NCBI GenBank assembly: GCA_030141605.1
Contig: JAQGDQ010001104.1
Location: 1 to 62,484 of the forward strand
Reading direction: 5' to 3'
Origin: Tubiluchus corallicola
Taxonomy: Eukaryota > Priapulida > Priapulimorpha > Priapulimorphida > Tubiluchidae
Length of the DNA: 62,484 nt
Positions 35,216 to 48,011 of this stretch are shown piece after piece. The notes below the pieces were generated by a model. That model was not told the origin of the DNA. It searched no databases and saw only the letters and a program-made list of their open reading frames with translations. How positions within the stretch are numbered: the first letter of the stretch is position 1; the number at the start of each line of letters is the position of its first letter. The position numbers and the translations under genes are program-made.

Positions 35216-38200
35216 TTAATTCATTGTGCATCCATACAATTCCATTTTTACAGCGCCGAAATTTCCAGAATGTGTGCCCTTGACAGTGAATCGAAGGAAA
35301 TATGCTCCATATATTGATAAAGCATGTGACACCAGTGTATATCTGTCGGTATTTGCAGCAAACATTCGGACCTGAACATAGTTATCTGGTTTATACACTT
35401 ATAAGTGCAATATTAAACATAATTAATGCGACAAAAAACACAACTACTAAGTTTGTGCATCGTAGGCTATGACTTATGTAATTTAACGGTAATGAAAAAT
35501 CATGATATACATTGTGATAATATGAAACACTAATAGAGTATCTAAAAATATGTAGCATTCGACTAAGCCACCCTAACAAGTAAGACTATATAGGTAAAAG
35601 ACGTTTCTTGTCAAAGAAGCCTAGATAATATATTTCTGTAAACAAACATTAACTTTGAATTTACTGTGTCCGCTCAAATTTCTAACCTAATCTTACCGCA
35701 GACTGATCTTGTGTGAGATAGTCTTGCCATTCACTGCCATCAAAGTAAGACAAAGTATATTCTGTAACCCATTTGTCTTGATCGCACGCTGATTCACACC
35801 CCTGAAATCAAAAGCTAAGAAAGTAGTTTCCAACAGAAAATTGAAGTGAGAACTAGGCAGAATCTTTTCTTGCATTCCTCGTGTTGTTCATAATTATGGA
35901 AAAGATGCTTAGCTGGTACACGCACCTGTCTGTGTGTTTACCTAACCTCTAAGCTTCAGTATATAAGCTAAGCTTATATGTGCTAGTACGAATATAAAGA
36001 AAATAAGAAAATGATACTTGTAAAACGCATCAAAAGATATTGTAATGATATCTGCGCTGCCAGGGGCTGCTGGTAATTTGTCTGCTTGGTTTCTTCCCTT
36101 CATGCAGAGGACGCCGGGAGGTCCAGATTCGATACTGCAGCAATCAAATCATGTTGAACAGATGACAAACTTTATACACGTCGTTGAGAAACTAATTCAA
36201 AAATGTTAAACAGAGACCTAAGGCAGAATTCTTTCATGCTCTCCTCGTCCTGATCTTAATTGCAGAATAGGTGCTTAGATGGTACTCATAAAATGTATGT
36301 TAGTTAAGATCAACATGAAAAAGTACTTGACAACTAATGTCGTGGTGACTTTTGTGACAAATAAAACGAAAAGACTAGAATTTTTACCACCGCCGTAACG
36401 CTGAACTTTATTCTTTTTTTTCCGAACGCAATACGCTAGTTTGCCCTTTCATACCAACTCAACAACTGCCTCACTACAGTTACACGTAAAATCTATTCAA
36501 TTCAATGGCTTCTCTCTGGGGGGCGAATCGTGAAGCCCAAACTTCACGACAACTAACTAAATAAAATATATTTCAGGGTGACATGATTATTACAATTGTT
36601 ACAATTTCAGATCAGGGAGCAGAGTGACTAACTCTGGAGTGATGGAGTAATCAATTGAAATGGCTACAATAATTATGAAAACTGATCACCAACATTTACA
36701 ATCGATTCATGAACAAATGATAACTTTATTGACGTCAAAATCTTTGTGTTTAACAAGCTCACCTGTGTTGTTATTCGGGTTATCATTCGTTTCCCGCCCA
36801 GATCTATCGTCAAAACTCCACCGAGATGCACACGCCAACCTTTGAAGGAGTTTCCAAGTCTAGCATGCCATGGTGGAGACGCACCTAGGTTGTGGCTCTG
36901 GGTCCCGTTTATTGCAGAATCTGGAATAGTACCAGTCTCCATTCCTAATGGTTTGTCCTCCTACATTTATACGAATAGAAAAAGATTTTATAAATACAAT
37001 AATTTATATTATAACCACTACATAAAAACCTGTATTTGCTTTAAGCCAGACATGAATCAAAGAAAACCTCAACACTGAAGTTATTGGATGGTAGCTTTAC
37101 AAGACGAAACTGAAATGGACTAAAAAGGCAGCTGAGTAATATTGTTTATGTATAACGCACTAGTGCATGGGTCCCTCGAAAACAAAGCTGCTGTCTTATG
37201 GGTTTGAAACATTTTATTAGTGGAGTATAAACTATAAATCAAACTTCCTGCAAATAATAACAGTTATGTAAGATTACCTACAAATCCCTGTACTTCTTAA
37301 CATGCATGGTGAACACTTACACATCAGGTCAAGACCTTCTGGTAAAATTTCACAATGTAGCCACGCTTAGTTTAAAACGATTGACCATTGATGCACTGTT
37401 GCCTTTAACAAACTTTGACTTTTCTCTCTGAGCAGTTCTACTCCAATAGAGAAAATTTTCTTTAGTTCGTTACAAGGCATAACAAAAACCAAATCTCGCC
37501 TATCTTTAAAAAGCGGCCTGCTTCTGCAACACAGATCTTTCGCCTCCGCATTACTTCCCTATATCGCCTAGATATATTTCAATACACAAGCAATAAAACT
37601 ACGATAGGAAAACGTGTACAAAATTATTGATAAAAATAGGTTCAAGACCAATTTTATTAAATCAGATTAACAGTTGTTTCACTAAAGGTTTTCTCGCATT
37701 TGGTATCGTGATGCATAATGTTTTACAGCTCAGTTTCTGACAGTTTGAACCAGTTGAACGAGTTTTACTAATTTGAATTTAACAGTTAGAAAACAAGAAA
37801 CAGACAAAAAATGATGACAACAACAGCAGCCAAGACAATAAAAACAGCAGCATCAATAGAAACACGAACAGCACAGCCACTAACACGAGAACAACAGAAG
37901 CAAAAATTATCATTGAAAATAGGTACAAAAAATAAAAATTTACTTGTAAAATTCATGAAACAAACAGCACCAGAGTTGTCGAAAATCGCCCAAAAAGTTT
38001 TTAGTAAACTCACGGGTAGAACAATGTAGAACACATCCCAGAGAGTATTGTCTGAGACGATGGCTTCTAGTTCATTAGTTTGTAGATTAAGTGCAAACTG
38101 CTGACATTCGCCCGTGTCTTTGTTGTAGTTCACCGTGAAAATATTTCTGTCCGAAAGTTTGTAGCTACATTCGATTTTGCTGAAAATAATGAACACTTTT

Positions 38201-39318
38201 GTTAGATTCGTATGGAGGTCTCAGTTGTTATCCCAATATATGGTTATATCGTGACTAACTTTTTTCATTAACCTTGAAACCTCCATACAACATACAAACC
38301 AGCGATGTAGTAGAAATAACATTGACAGTGTAGTCGACATTAAAGCCAATATGCATCATTGTCACAACTAAAGTGTAATTAATTTCACTTTCATCCAATA
38401 ATAATTAGTAAAAACTGAATTATCCAAATGTGACCTAGAAAAAGATGAATGACCTTTCAGCAAATAAAGTCTAAATGAAGTTTTTCAGTTATTAACACGA
38501 ATGCAGCTCCAATTCAGTTACCGTTTGTACATCACTACACAGCATCTACATCCAAGGTTCTGTGTAAGAGATTCATCTGAATACAACTGTTTTTTTCATT
38601 GGTCCCTCTATCATGTATCTCACAATAAAGCGATTTCAGTACAACAAAAATTTCAAGAAAGGATTCTCCTTGCCTTTTGCTCAAACTGCTGTAGGCTATC
38701 CTTGAAGTCAGAAGAGCAATGTCAGGATACAAGCACGTACTGTGATCATAAGTGAAACCTCACGTTAACTTACTGCAGAACAAACATTTTCCACTGTATT
38801 AATATAGCAGTAAATCTAGATGGGCGTTGAGATGAGTACGAGCCATCAGTTTACGTGACTAAAGCACCTATATCTATTAACTGATAACTTAGTTTAATGC
38901 AGGCGCAGTCAATAAAAGTGCTAGCTCTTGATCTTGTGAATTATTCTGACTTTAGCTGAAGATTTTATTCGTGTCTACAAAGAAAGCACAGAAGACTAAA
39001 AAGTTTTTAAGAACTAAAAGTTGGACTAAAATTTTCCATTTTAAAATACTTTTATAAGGTCTTTCTTCACTTGAGTCTTAATAAAGTTTTCGCTCTACGG
39101 GTTTTAAAGCTGATTTTTGTTTCATCTAAAGCTTACCTGTAACCTAAATCTGTGGCATCAGGAACCAGATCAACTTTTTTACCAGTAATGGCGGTGACAA
39201 CACTGCTTTGGATGATACCATCAACGCACAACAATGAGTTAACAGAACTCAATAAGGTGGTAAACAAAATAATTGAACAATACTTCAGGTGCTTAAACAT
39301 ATTTCTACAGTACTTCAT
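35216..39318 (-). CDS. Secreted PAN-like / F5/8 type C (discoidin) domain protein (5 exons, 268 aa)
   Basis: Exons on the minus strand: 39318-39137, 38179-38014, 36960-36763, 35801-35697, 35371-35216; GT-AG junctions and phases fit. Residues 1-28 form a signal peptide (basic start, then CSIILFTTLLSSVNS); a second Met at residue 7 is an alternative start. Residues 30-116 resemble a PAN/apple module (IECSYKL, NYNKDTGECQQF) but lack some usual cysteines. Residues 117-268 are one F5/8 type C domain: PLGMETGTIPDSAI, LGNSFKGWRVHLGGVLTIDL, ITRITTQ, KWVTEYTLSYFDGSEW, and the closing MELYGC. The usual opening Cys of the domain is missing, while CESAC in the middle adds two. An NGT glycosylation site is present. 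Such proteins bind carbohydrate or lipid surfaces outside the cell; the ligand is unknown. Confidence 0.87.
36380..36600. other. Unassigned segment in F5/8C intron 3
   Basis: Contains accgccgtaacgctgaac and tctctggggggcgaatcg, denser in GC than its surroundings. It may be a transposon remnant; not resolved. Confidence 0.2.
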
Positions 39319-40185
39319 TCTTTATTAAATGTTCTTTATCTATTTGCTATAAATTGCCCGATAGTAGTTATCTGCAGACCAAGCAGAAAAAACTGTGAGC
39401 AGAGTAAAGGTATCACATTGACAGATAAGTATGACATCTTTTTGCTGCCATGCAACCTCACGGAGCACTAATCAATTATCCTAGGAAAGTTTCACCTGTA
39501 TTGATCTATATAAGCTATGCGTATTTTCTACCTACCTTACATTGTACATTTTCTACTTTAGTGTATTCTATTTTGACTGTTATTATAAATTGTCTGATTA
39601 TATTAAGGAGTACACATTACTCATCTTTTTGCGAAATAACGTTTGAGTAGCAAACACTGGACTGGGCAGCTTAATTACAAACCGGCAATTAATTTATCAC
39701 GTAGGTTCATAAGTAGAAGAGGCACACCCACTGGTATAAGATGTAACCAGGGTATGATGGACTAGACTAGGTCCGCCCCTTGGCTAAAGTGTGTTCTTAC
39801 ACATTACAAGCAATCACCTAACAGCTTACTTTTGAGCTCAATGGTGATTACTCAAGTTGGTGATATCTTGTGCACAAACTCTTATGGACAGTGAAAACTG
39901 CAGTTACTACTGTTTGATACCAAAAATTTGTGCTGTAATTCTTGAAATGGCCATCTTTAATTATTGTAATCTATTTTTTTTTCTTGTTTACTCAGATTGT
40001 CTGTCAGCAGAATAAAAACATTGAAATGTTAATTGAACTTTCAGTAAGCTTTGTATTCAGAAACAGGTTCACATAAACCACAAGGAAAACTCCGCATTTC
40101 AAAAGCCTTAGTATCAGTCTCGCAACGTTGCCAAAGTTAAGTGCGCTTCTTACTCGTATTGCATAAGTTACTAATTACTATCACC

Positions 40186-42445
40186 TACGAGGAACACCGT
40201 CATTACACAGGGTACAAACTTTGTCTCTGCTGACAAAAAACTTAGAAAATCGATTAGCGAATGGAATCAAGAACAGATTCGTAACGAACTGAAGCAAAAA
40301 GACATCCAATGGTTGTACAATCTTCCCCCTCCAAGTCATTTAAGTGGCTTTTTTGACGATTAATTCGATCAGTTAGACGAACTCTCGCAGGTTTAGTCAA
40401 TTTACAACCGATAAACGACAAACGATTATCTACCTTGTTTTGCCTCCTTGAATCGATTATCAACAATAGATCTCCAACCACTTCATCAGATGACGAACGA
40501 TTGTCTACATTGTTATGCCTCGTTGAATCGATTATCAACAGTAGATCTCTAACCACTTCATCAGATGACAAACGATTATCTACCTTGTTTTGCCTCGTTG
40601 AATCGATTATCAACAGTAGATCTCTGACCACTTCATCAGATGACGAACGATTATCTACATTGTTTTGCCTCGTTGAATCGATTATCAACAGTAGATCTCT
40701 AACCACTTCATCAGATGACGAACGATTATCTACATTGTTTTGCCTCGTTGACTCGATTATCAACAGTAGATCTCTAACCACTTCATCAGATGACGAACGA
40801 TTATCTACATTGTTTTGCCTCGTTGAGTCGATTATCAACAGTAGATCTCTGACCACTTCATCAGATGACGAACGATTATCTACATTGTTTTGCCTCCTTG
40901 AATCGATTATCAACAGTAGATCTCTGACCACTTCATCAGATGACGAACGATTATCTACCTTGTTTTGCCTCGTTGACTCGATTATCAACAGTAGATCTCT
41001 AACCACTTCATCAGATGACGAACGATTATCTACATTGTTTTGCCTCGTTGAGTCGATTATCAACAGTAGATCTCTGACCACTTCATCAGATGACGAACGA
41101 TTATCTACATTGTTTTGCCTCCTTGAATCGATTAGCAACAGTAGATCTCCAACCACTTCATCAGATGATGAACGATTATCTACCTTGTTTTGCCTCGTTG
41201 AATCGATTATCAACAGTAGATCACTGACCACTTCATCAGATGACGAACGATTGTCTACATTGTTATGCCTCGTTGAATCGATTATCAACAGTAGATCTCC
41301 AACCACTTCATCAGATGACGAACGATTGTCTACATTGTTTTGCCTCGTTGAATCGATTATCAACAGTAGATCTCCAACCACTTCATCAGATGACAAACGA
41401 TTATCTACCTTGTTTTGCCTCGTTGAATCGATTATCAACAGTAGATCTCCAACCACTTCATCAGATGACGAACGATTGTCTACATTGTTTTGCCTCGTTG
41501 AATCGATTATCAACAGTAGATCACTGACCACTTCATCAGATGACGAACGATTGTCTACATTGTTATGCCTCGTTGAATCGATTATCAACAGTAGATCTCC
41601 AACCACTTCATCAGATGACAAACGATTATCTACCTTGTTTTGCCTCGTTGAATCGATTATCAACAGTAGATCTCCAACCACTTCATCAGATGACGAACGA
41701 TTGTCTACATTGTTTTGCCTCCTTGAATCGATTATCAACAGTAGATCTCTGACCACTTCATCAGATGACGAACGATTATCTACCTTGTTTTGCCTCGTTG
41801 AATCGATTACCAACAGTAGATCTCAAACCACTTCATCAGATGACGAACGATTATCTACCTTGTTTTGCCTCGTTGACTCGATTATCAACAGTAGATCTCT
41901 GACCACCTCATCAGATGACGAACGATTATCTACCTTGTTTTGCCTCGTTGACTCGATTATCAACAGTAGATCTCTGACCACTTCATCAGATGACGAACGA
42001 TTATCTACCTTGTTTTGCCTCGTTGAATCGATTATCAACAGTACATCTCTGACCACTTCATCAGATGACGAACGATTATCTACCTTGTTTTGCCTCTGTT
42101 GAATCGATTATCAACAGTAGATCGCCAACCACTTCATCTTGTGACTCGCAAGCTCTTACGCCAAATCACATTCTGTTGCTTCGTTCGAATTCTAATATTC
42201 CTCCTGGAGAGTTCTCACCTGCCGATCATTACAGAAGACGGTGGAAGCTAACTCAGTATTTGGCCAACGTTTTCTGGTCACGCTGGTAAAAGGAGTATTT
42301 AATTACTCAACTTACGAACAAAATGGTTTCATAAAAGAGAAACCCTCAAAGAAAATGATCAACATCATAAGTGATCAGGTACCTAGAAATCAGTGGCTCT
42401 TAGGACGATGATGGCAGTGTTCGTTCTGCAGATATACAGACCGAA
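40186..42445 (+). pseudogene. Broken BEL/Pao retrotransposon integrase region
   Basis: The plus strand reads, with frameshifts, GTNFVSADKKLRKSISEWNQ, then a decayed FNPPxASH-GG segment (NLPPPSHLSG), RLIRSVRRTLAGL, the amplified ESIINSR unit, [39 protein letters not shown] and VPRNQWLLGR. This order (integrase core end, [29 protein letters not shown], VPRxxWPLGR) is the C-terminal part of BEL/Pao Pol. Stops and shifts near 40350 and 42100 and after 42289 show it is dead. No protease, reverse transcriptase or LTRs were found here. Confidence 0.85.
40414..42125 (+). repeat. 75-bp in-frame coding minisatellite (about 23 copies)
   Basis: Each 75-bp unit encodes 25 residues around [20 protein letters not shown]. 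Units differ at a few sites (Leu/Pro after SRS, Val/Leu before ES, Lys/Glu after DD). As 75 is a multiple of three, the plus frame is open for 555 codons (40435-42102). The 519-codon minus frame (40254-41813) is a shadow. The first and last units join normal integrase sequence. Confidence 0.92.
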
Positions 42446-45400
42446 AATTCTGTTGTAATTAAGCATATATTAGTTGCCTGTTTGGCCAAAATTTGTTTTT
42501 TATATCTCTACTTGATGGAGCCACTAACCTGATTTGGCAGATAAGCAGGTGTTTGTAGATAGGGTCACGTAGCTTGTTGCTGGAGAACCCTATCGCTTGG
42601 TTTGCGAACTTGCTTGTAGAGTTATACAGAAAAAAAATGCAACTCTTCATGCTGGTAACTCCAAGTCATGCTTCGCGAACAGTGTGCTCTGTATAGGTAA
42701 TCGAATGAAGTAAGTACATTGAGTTATAAATGTATTGTATTGTTAATTTGATTGGTGGACCTTTGTCTGGTGACAATTTCGCCTGTGGTCCTTTGATTAT
42801 GCACTCCTTTAACTATCGGTCTCTTTACAGAATTATTTTATTCTGCATCTTTATGCTGATTTTCTTCTTTTAACAAGACTTCCTACTTTCTATCTACTTA
42901 ATTTCAGAGGTCTGTGCTCTATACTTTACAATGTGCACGGCTTACCATACGTATGCCTCTCACGTTTGCAACTCGGACCCAACTCCTACTTGGGTGGGTA
43001 ATTTTCCTGCAGGTAACTTGCGAGTGCATATTGATTGCATAATATCTATACAACTACAGTACACATACTATATAGGCCAAAATGGTCTAATGCCGTACCC
43101 TGTCACTGTCTAATGGCTGACAATAAACTTCACGGTTTTTTGCTAAAACTTTTCTGAAACTGTGGTCAACAATCGCGAGAATGTCCGTTCAAGGCCAATA
43201 GAGAACAAATCAAGGTCACCTATACTAACGGTATTGTTAAGGAAACAATTTGATAATGTGCATTTTGTTAGCAGTTGTGCCATAATTAGTGTTTTTTAGA
43301 CTTAGATTTAGCAGAAAGTGGTAGTACCTTAGGGAGGTGCTGTCATCTTTTGGTTGTTTGCCTGTAAAAATAATTTACCTGTTTTTAAGCTGTTTCTATT
43401 TACATACCATTTACTGGGTTTCAACTAGAGTTAATGAGGTGTAACAGGAGTCCTGGCTATTGTTGGGCAGTAGTAGTTCAGGTCTCATAGTCTGATGGTA
43501 AAAGTTCAGATTTCAAATTTCATAATGTAGTTTGTTAAGGTATGTTTGCTTCAAATTATATTCTGTGGTTTTTGTTTTATTTGCCTAAACTGAGGTTAGA
43601 GCTTTAAAATTAATTTTTGTTGTAGTGTGTTAAACCTAAGTGAATTATTAAGTTCTAAATGTTGCTTTTTACTTTTATTATTTCAGACTGCAATTAATGT
43701 TGAACCCCCCCCCCGCCTCTACACCGCCTTCACTTCTTTTTTTAGCACAGTAATAAAGGAAATCAACCTGTACCAAAGTGTTCATCATTTTTTATTGAGA
43801 TTATGGGTTACAACGTGCAGACAGACAAACTGGACAAAACACTAACTTATTTACACGCAATTGTTCTGCGTGCTCTATAATTGTATCTGCGACGGATAAT
43901 TGTTCTCTCTTTGTGTTTTTTGTTCTTGTTTTAACAAAATTTATTTATTGAAACTGATTTTTTAACTTGTTTATTATCAACCACTTGAAGACTTTTATAT
44001 AGGCAAAGGACGAAAAAAGGAGTGAGACAAAAACTGCTGCATCTTCAACACATCAGAGTACCTGTTCAAGGTATCTCACTATAAACAGAACACACGATTA
44101 GGACTAATAACTACATAAAAATGGATCATGATAAAACTTTATAATATTGTCGTATAATGATAAGTTACAATTAATAATAGTTTAAACGTCGAAAAGTAAC
44201 AAAATATGTAGTAAATTAAACAATAGGTACTTGAATTTTTGTTAAATATAAACAATTTATAGCATCTGAATAGTTCTCAAAGATATCCTTTAAATACAGC
44301 CTGCCATTTTTTTATACCCAGACTTTTATAAAAACGAAAAATTACTATGTTAGAAAACTACGGTGGCGCATTAGGACCATGGAAAAAGAAAAAAAGCCGT
44401 AATTTAGGAGTAAATTGGATTTTTTTCTCTTTTCATGACCCTAGTGAGCTTCCATATCAAGCCGATAAATATCAGGGACAAGATTCGGGCTAACAGCAGG
44501 GAAAAATAGATTGAAAAAAGTTTAAAATATTTGGTAAAATATAATAACATTAATAAATTAAATTTCACGTACAGAAATGATTATACTTACATCAATAAAG
44601 GTAACTTAAATTACTCGAAATTGGCATTAAAACGTCTAACAGTATATGGGATATGCATTTAAAAATGTAAAATTCTTTAAATATTATTTCATTCACAATG
44701 ATTAAAGTGGACTTCCAAGAAATCTGAAAATACATCGAGAATAATTTAATGTAAAATGGAGGAATGTACAATAGTATCGAGTTATATAACATACTCATAT
44801 GTTCATATCTAAAATGTACTCACAATCATAATAAACAGTAAGCTTAGGCCTCTACTGTACTGGTACGGTTTTACTTGACAAGTCTTTGTTATAAAGATAA
44901 CGCTTATAAAGATAAGGTAAGAAAACACATCTTTATCTCTTCATGCATGTCTTAACATTTTTTTCAGCTTTTTTCGGAATTTTTTCATGTTTTCAGTATT
45001 AATAAATGAAATTTGGAAAACGCCTACTCTAATCTGCGCATCCATCTTTCTACTGCTTCCTAATGCTGGTAATTTATTTATGATCTTGCAAAAATGACAT
45101 TTCTGTTTCAACGGGTAGAACTACCAGAATGAGCAAATTGGCTTCGTGGTGATGGACCAAGCACAAATGTGAGAAACAAACTTTAGTAAAGTCACAGAGT
45201 GATATGCTTGAGTGATTCATTTCACTCATGAAAATTTCCCTTGGCTTTCCTAATTGAATCAGGAAAAGTTTTGTTTAACTGGGCTAAACGGCTAATGGAA
45301 AGGAAGCCTTCTTATTACGTGCATACAATACGTAATAACAATTGACATTTTAGTTCAATGTTTTTCTGTGAGAAGCCTTTTCATAGTTTTGTTGTATACA

Positions 45401-46494
45401 CGCGAAGTTGCTGTAGGACATAGGTTAAGTGTACCACAGCAACGAGTCTTAACAACATCCGTCACATAACATGCGGGTAACGCAAAGCCGTCTGCTGCAT
45501 CAGTTCAGTGACTTCAGTTGTTTTACACGAACTTTACTGAATAATGCATTAGTCTCTGCGTAGAGTGATTTACTAGCTTAGGAACAAGAAAAAATGAACT
45601 ATACAAAGTTCTAGCTAACTGTTACTATACATATGCAAGTACACATACTACACATACACGTACGGATTTCAAAAGCAGACAATTCTGCAGGCTTTTTCCA
45701 GCTATTCTCAATGGTGAATTTTTTGGTTTTAAATTACTTTACACTTTACATATATTTTCTGTGATTTTAATAAAGCTTGCTTTCAATTTGTGATGTGTGC
45801 TTCGCGATTATTTCTGCATTTATACTTTTAGCTTGCTAGTCACTAAAGTTAGGCCTATTTGTCCCAAAAATTATGATTAGGCCTAGAACGCCCTATAACT
45901 GAAGGCCAATGAAAGACCAGATTTGGGATTGGTAAAATCGAAAGATCAGTGCAAGACGTGGCAAAATGCAGTATTTTAAAGTCGCAAACAGCATTTACGG
46001 CACTACGCAAATACATAAATTACAAATAAAGTTCTAGCTAACTGTTACTATTACAACAGCATGGGCTGCAAGGCATTGTCAAGTGAAGACAAATGTGTTG
46101 TCAGGTACACTTAACCTTTGACCTTTTAACGATCATCATCAATCACTGGAACTGTAAAAAGGCTCATTGAACTAATAGTATCATATGGATGGGTCTTTAG
46201 AACGTGCCTCGAAGTATTTTTTCTAATTTTTTCTTAACATTGTAGAGCTTGACCAAGCTTGATAAAACCTGCAATTGACACAATCTTGCACTAATCCTTC
46301 CAACAACAGACACCAGTTGCAACTTACGAAGACCTTAAGCCCACAAGACGCTTCACCGTAAATTTATCTTTGGCAAAGTTTTAAATCACAGAACCACAAC
46401 ATTCATAAACCCTTTAAAGTAAATCAAAAACATCTATAAGACAAATTATAAGATCGAAACGTAAAATTGCTCTAATGGCGGCTCAATTGACTTA
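42446..46494. other. AT-rich intergenic region, no gene seen
   Basis: No exon chain, tandem array or clear element was found. A short C run lies at 43706. The part nearest 46494 may include the 3' UTR of the first NCS gene. Confidence 0.5.
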
Positions 46495-47979
46495 TCACTG
46501 CCCGCCTGTGTCACATTGTAAAAGTCGCACGATTGATGGGTCACTTTTGGCTCCCTCTATGAACTCCTGCAGTGAAAGTTTCCCGTCAAGATCCTTATCC
46601 ATTTGTCGGAAGATCTTCTCTGTTCGCTTCTCTGGTGTCGCTTCATCATCCGGCATCTTCATTACAGAGCCAACCATTTTGTAAATGGCCTACACAAACA
46701 AAGACGAAAGTTAGCAAAATGGAGCCAACCATTTTGTAAATGGCCTACACAAACAAAGACGAAAGTTAGCAAAATGGAGCCAACCATTTTGTAAATGGCC
46801 TACACAAGCAAAGACAAAAGTTACCAAAATGGAACCAACCATCTTGTAAGTGGCCTACACAAACCAAGACAAGGGTTAACAAAATGGAGTCAACATTCTT
46901 GTAAATGGCCTACACACACACAAATACAAAGGTTAACAAAATGGAGCCAAACATCTTGTAAATGGCCTACACAAACAAAGACAAAAGTTAACAAAATGGA
47001 GCCAACCATCTTGTATATGGCCTACATACAAAATACAAAGGTTAACAAAATGGAGTCAACCATCTTGTAAATGGCCTACACACACAAATACAAAAGTCAA
47101 CAAAACGGAGTCAACCATCTTGCATATGGCCTACACAAACAAAGACAAAGGTTAACAAAATGCAGCCAACCATATTGTAAATGGCCTACACACACAAAGA
47201 CAAAAGTTAACAAAATGGAGCCAACTATCTTGCATATGGCCTACACAAACAAAGACAAAAGTTAACCAAATGGAGCCAAACATCTTGCAATTCTGAAAAT
47301 GAAGCCAACGTCTTATAAATGGCCTACAAAAATCATCATAACTTAATGACAAATGTTGTGAATATTAAACCAACTATCTTATAAGTAGCCTATATCGACA
47401 AAGACAAAAGTTATGAAAATGGGGACAACTGTCTTGTAAATAGCCTATACAAACAATGTAATTGTTATAAAAATGCCGCCAACCATCTTGTGAATGGCCT
47501 ACACCACCAGGGCTATGAAAATAGGGCTAACCATCTTGTAGATGGCATATACCAACAATAACAAGAGTTGTGAAAGCCATCTTATAGAGTTATAAGGCCG
47601 CTTGGGTGCAGCACCAGCAATGAAATTTTGAAATCCAATCAGAAAGTCTTTGTATTCCTCGGCATTAAAGCCCGATAAGAAAAATAACAAGGTTATTGTG
47701 GACAGCAATTCATAGTTTTTAAATGTAGAGTAGTGCACTCAAGATTATTTCATCAATTAAATGTAGATGGCAGCAGTATCTTAAATATATACTTAGCAAA
47801 TTTCCTTACGTAATTTCCTACATGGAGCGTTCATCAAAAGATTTTTTGGACAAAATCAATTCATCCGCTTTTTTATATCTCAAAAATCATTCCACTTTGG
47901 ATAGCCTTATAATTTCAATAAATATTTTTAATAATAATAATCATGATGATGATCATGATGATGATGATGATGATAATAA

Positions 47980-48011
<32 letters not shown>

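Noticed and set aside
38501-38755. 84-codon plus-strand ORF in F5/8C intron 1
   Set aside because: No splice signals or family resemblance, and it lies in an intron on the other strand.
40254-41813. 519-codon minus-strand ORF across the 75-bp array
   Set aside because: Antisense shadow: the plus strand matches BEL/Pao integrase, and the in-frame unit length keeps both strands open.
46603-47265. Chain of plus-strand ORFs with repeated MAYTNKDKS
   Set aside because: Shadows of the 55-bp splice-site array belonging to the minus-strand NCS gene.
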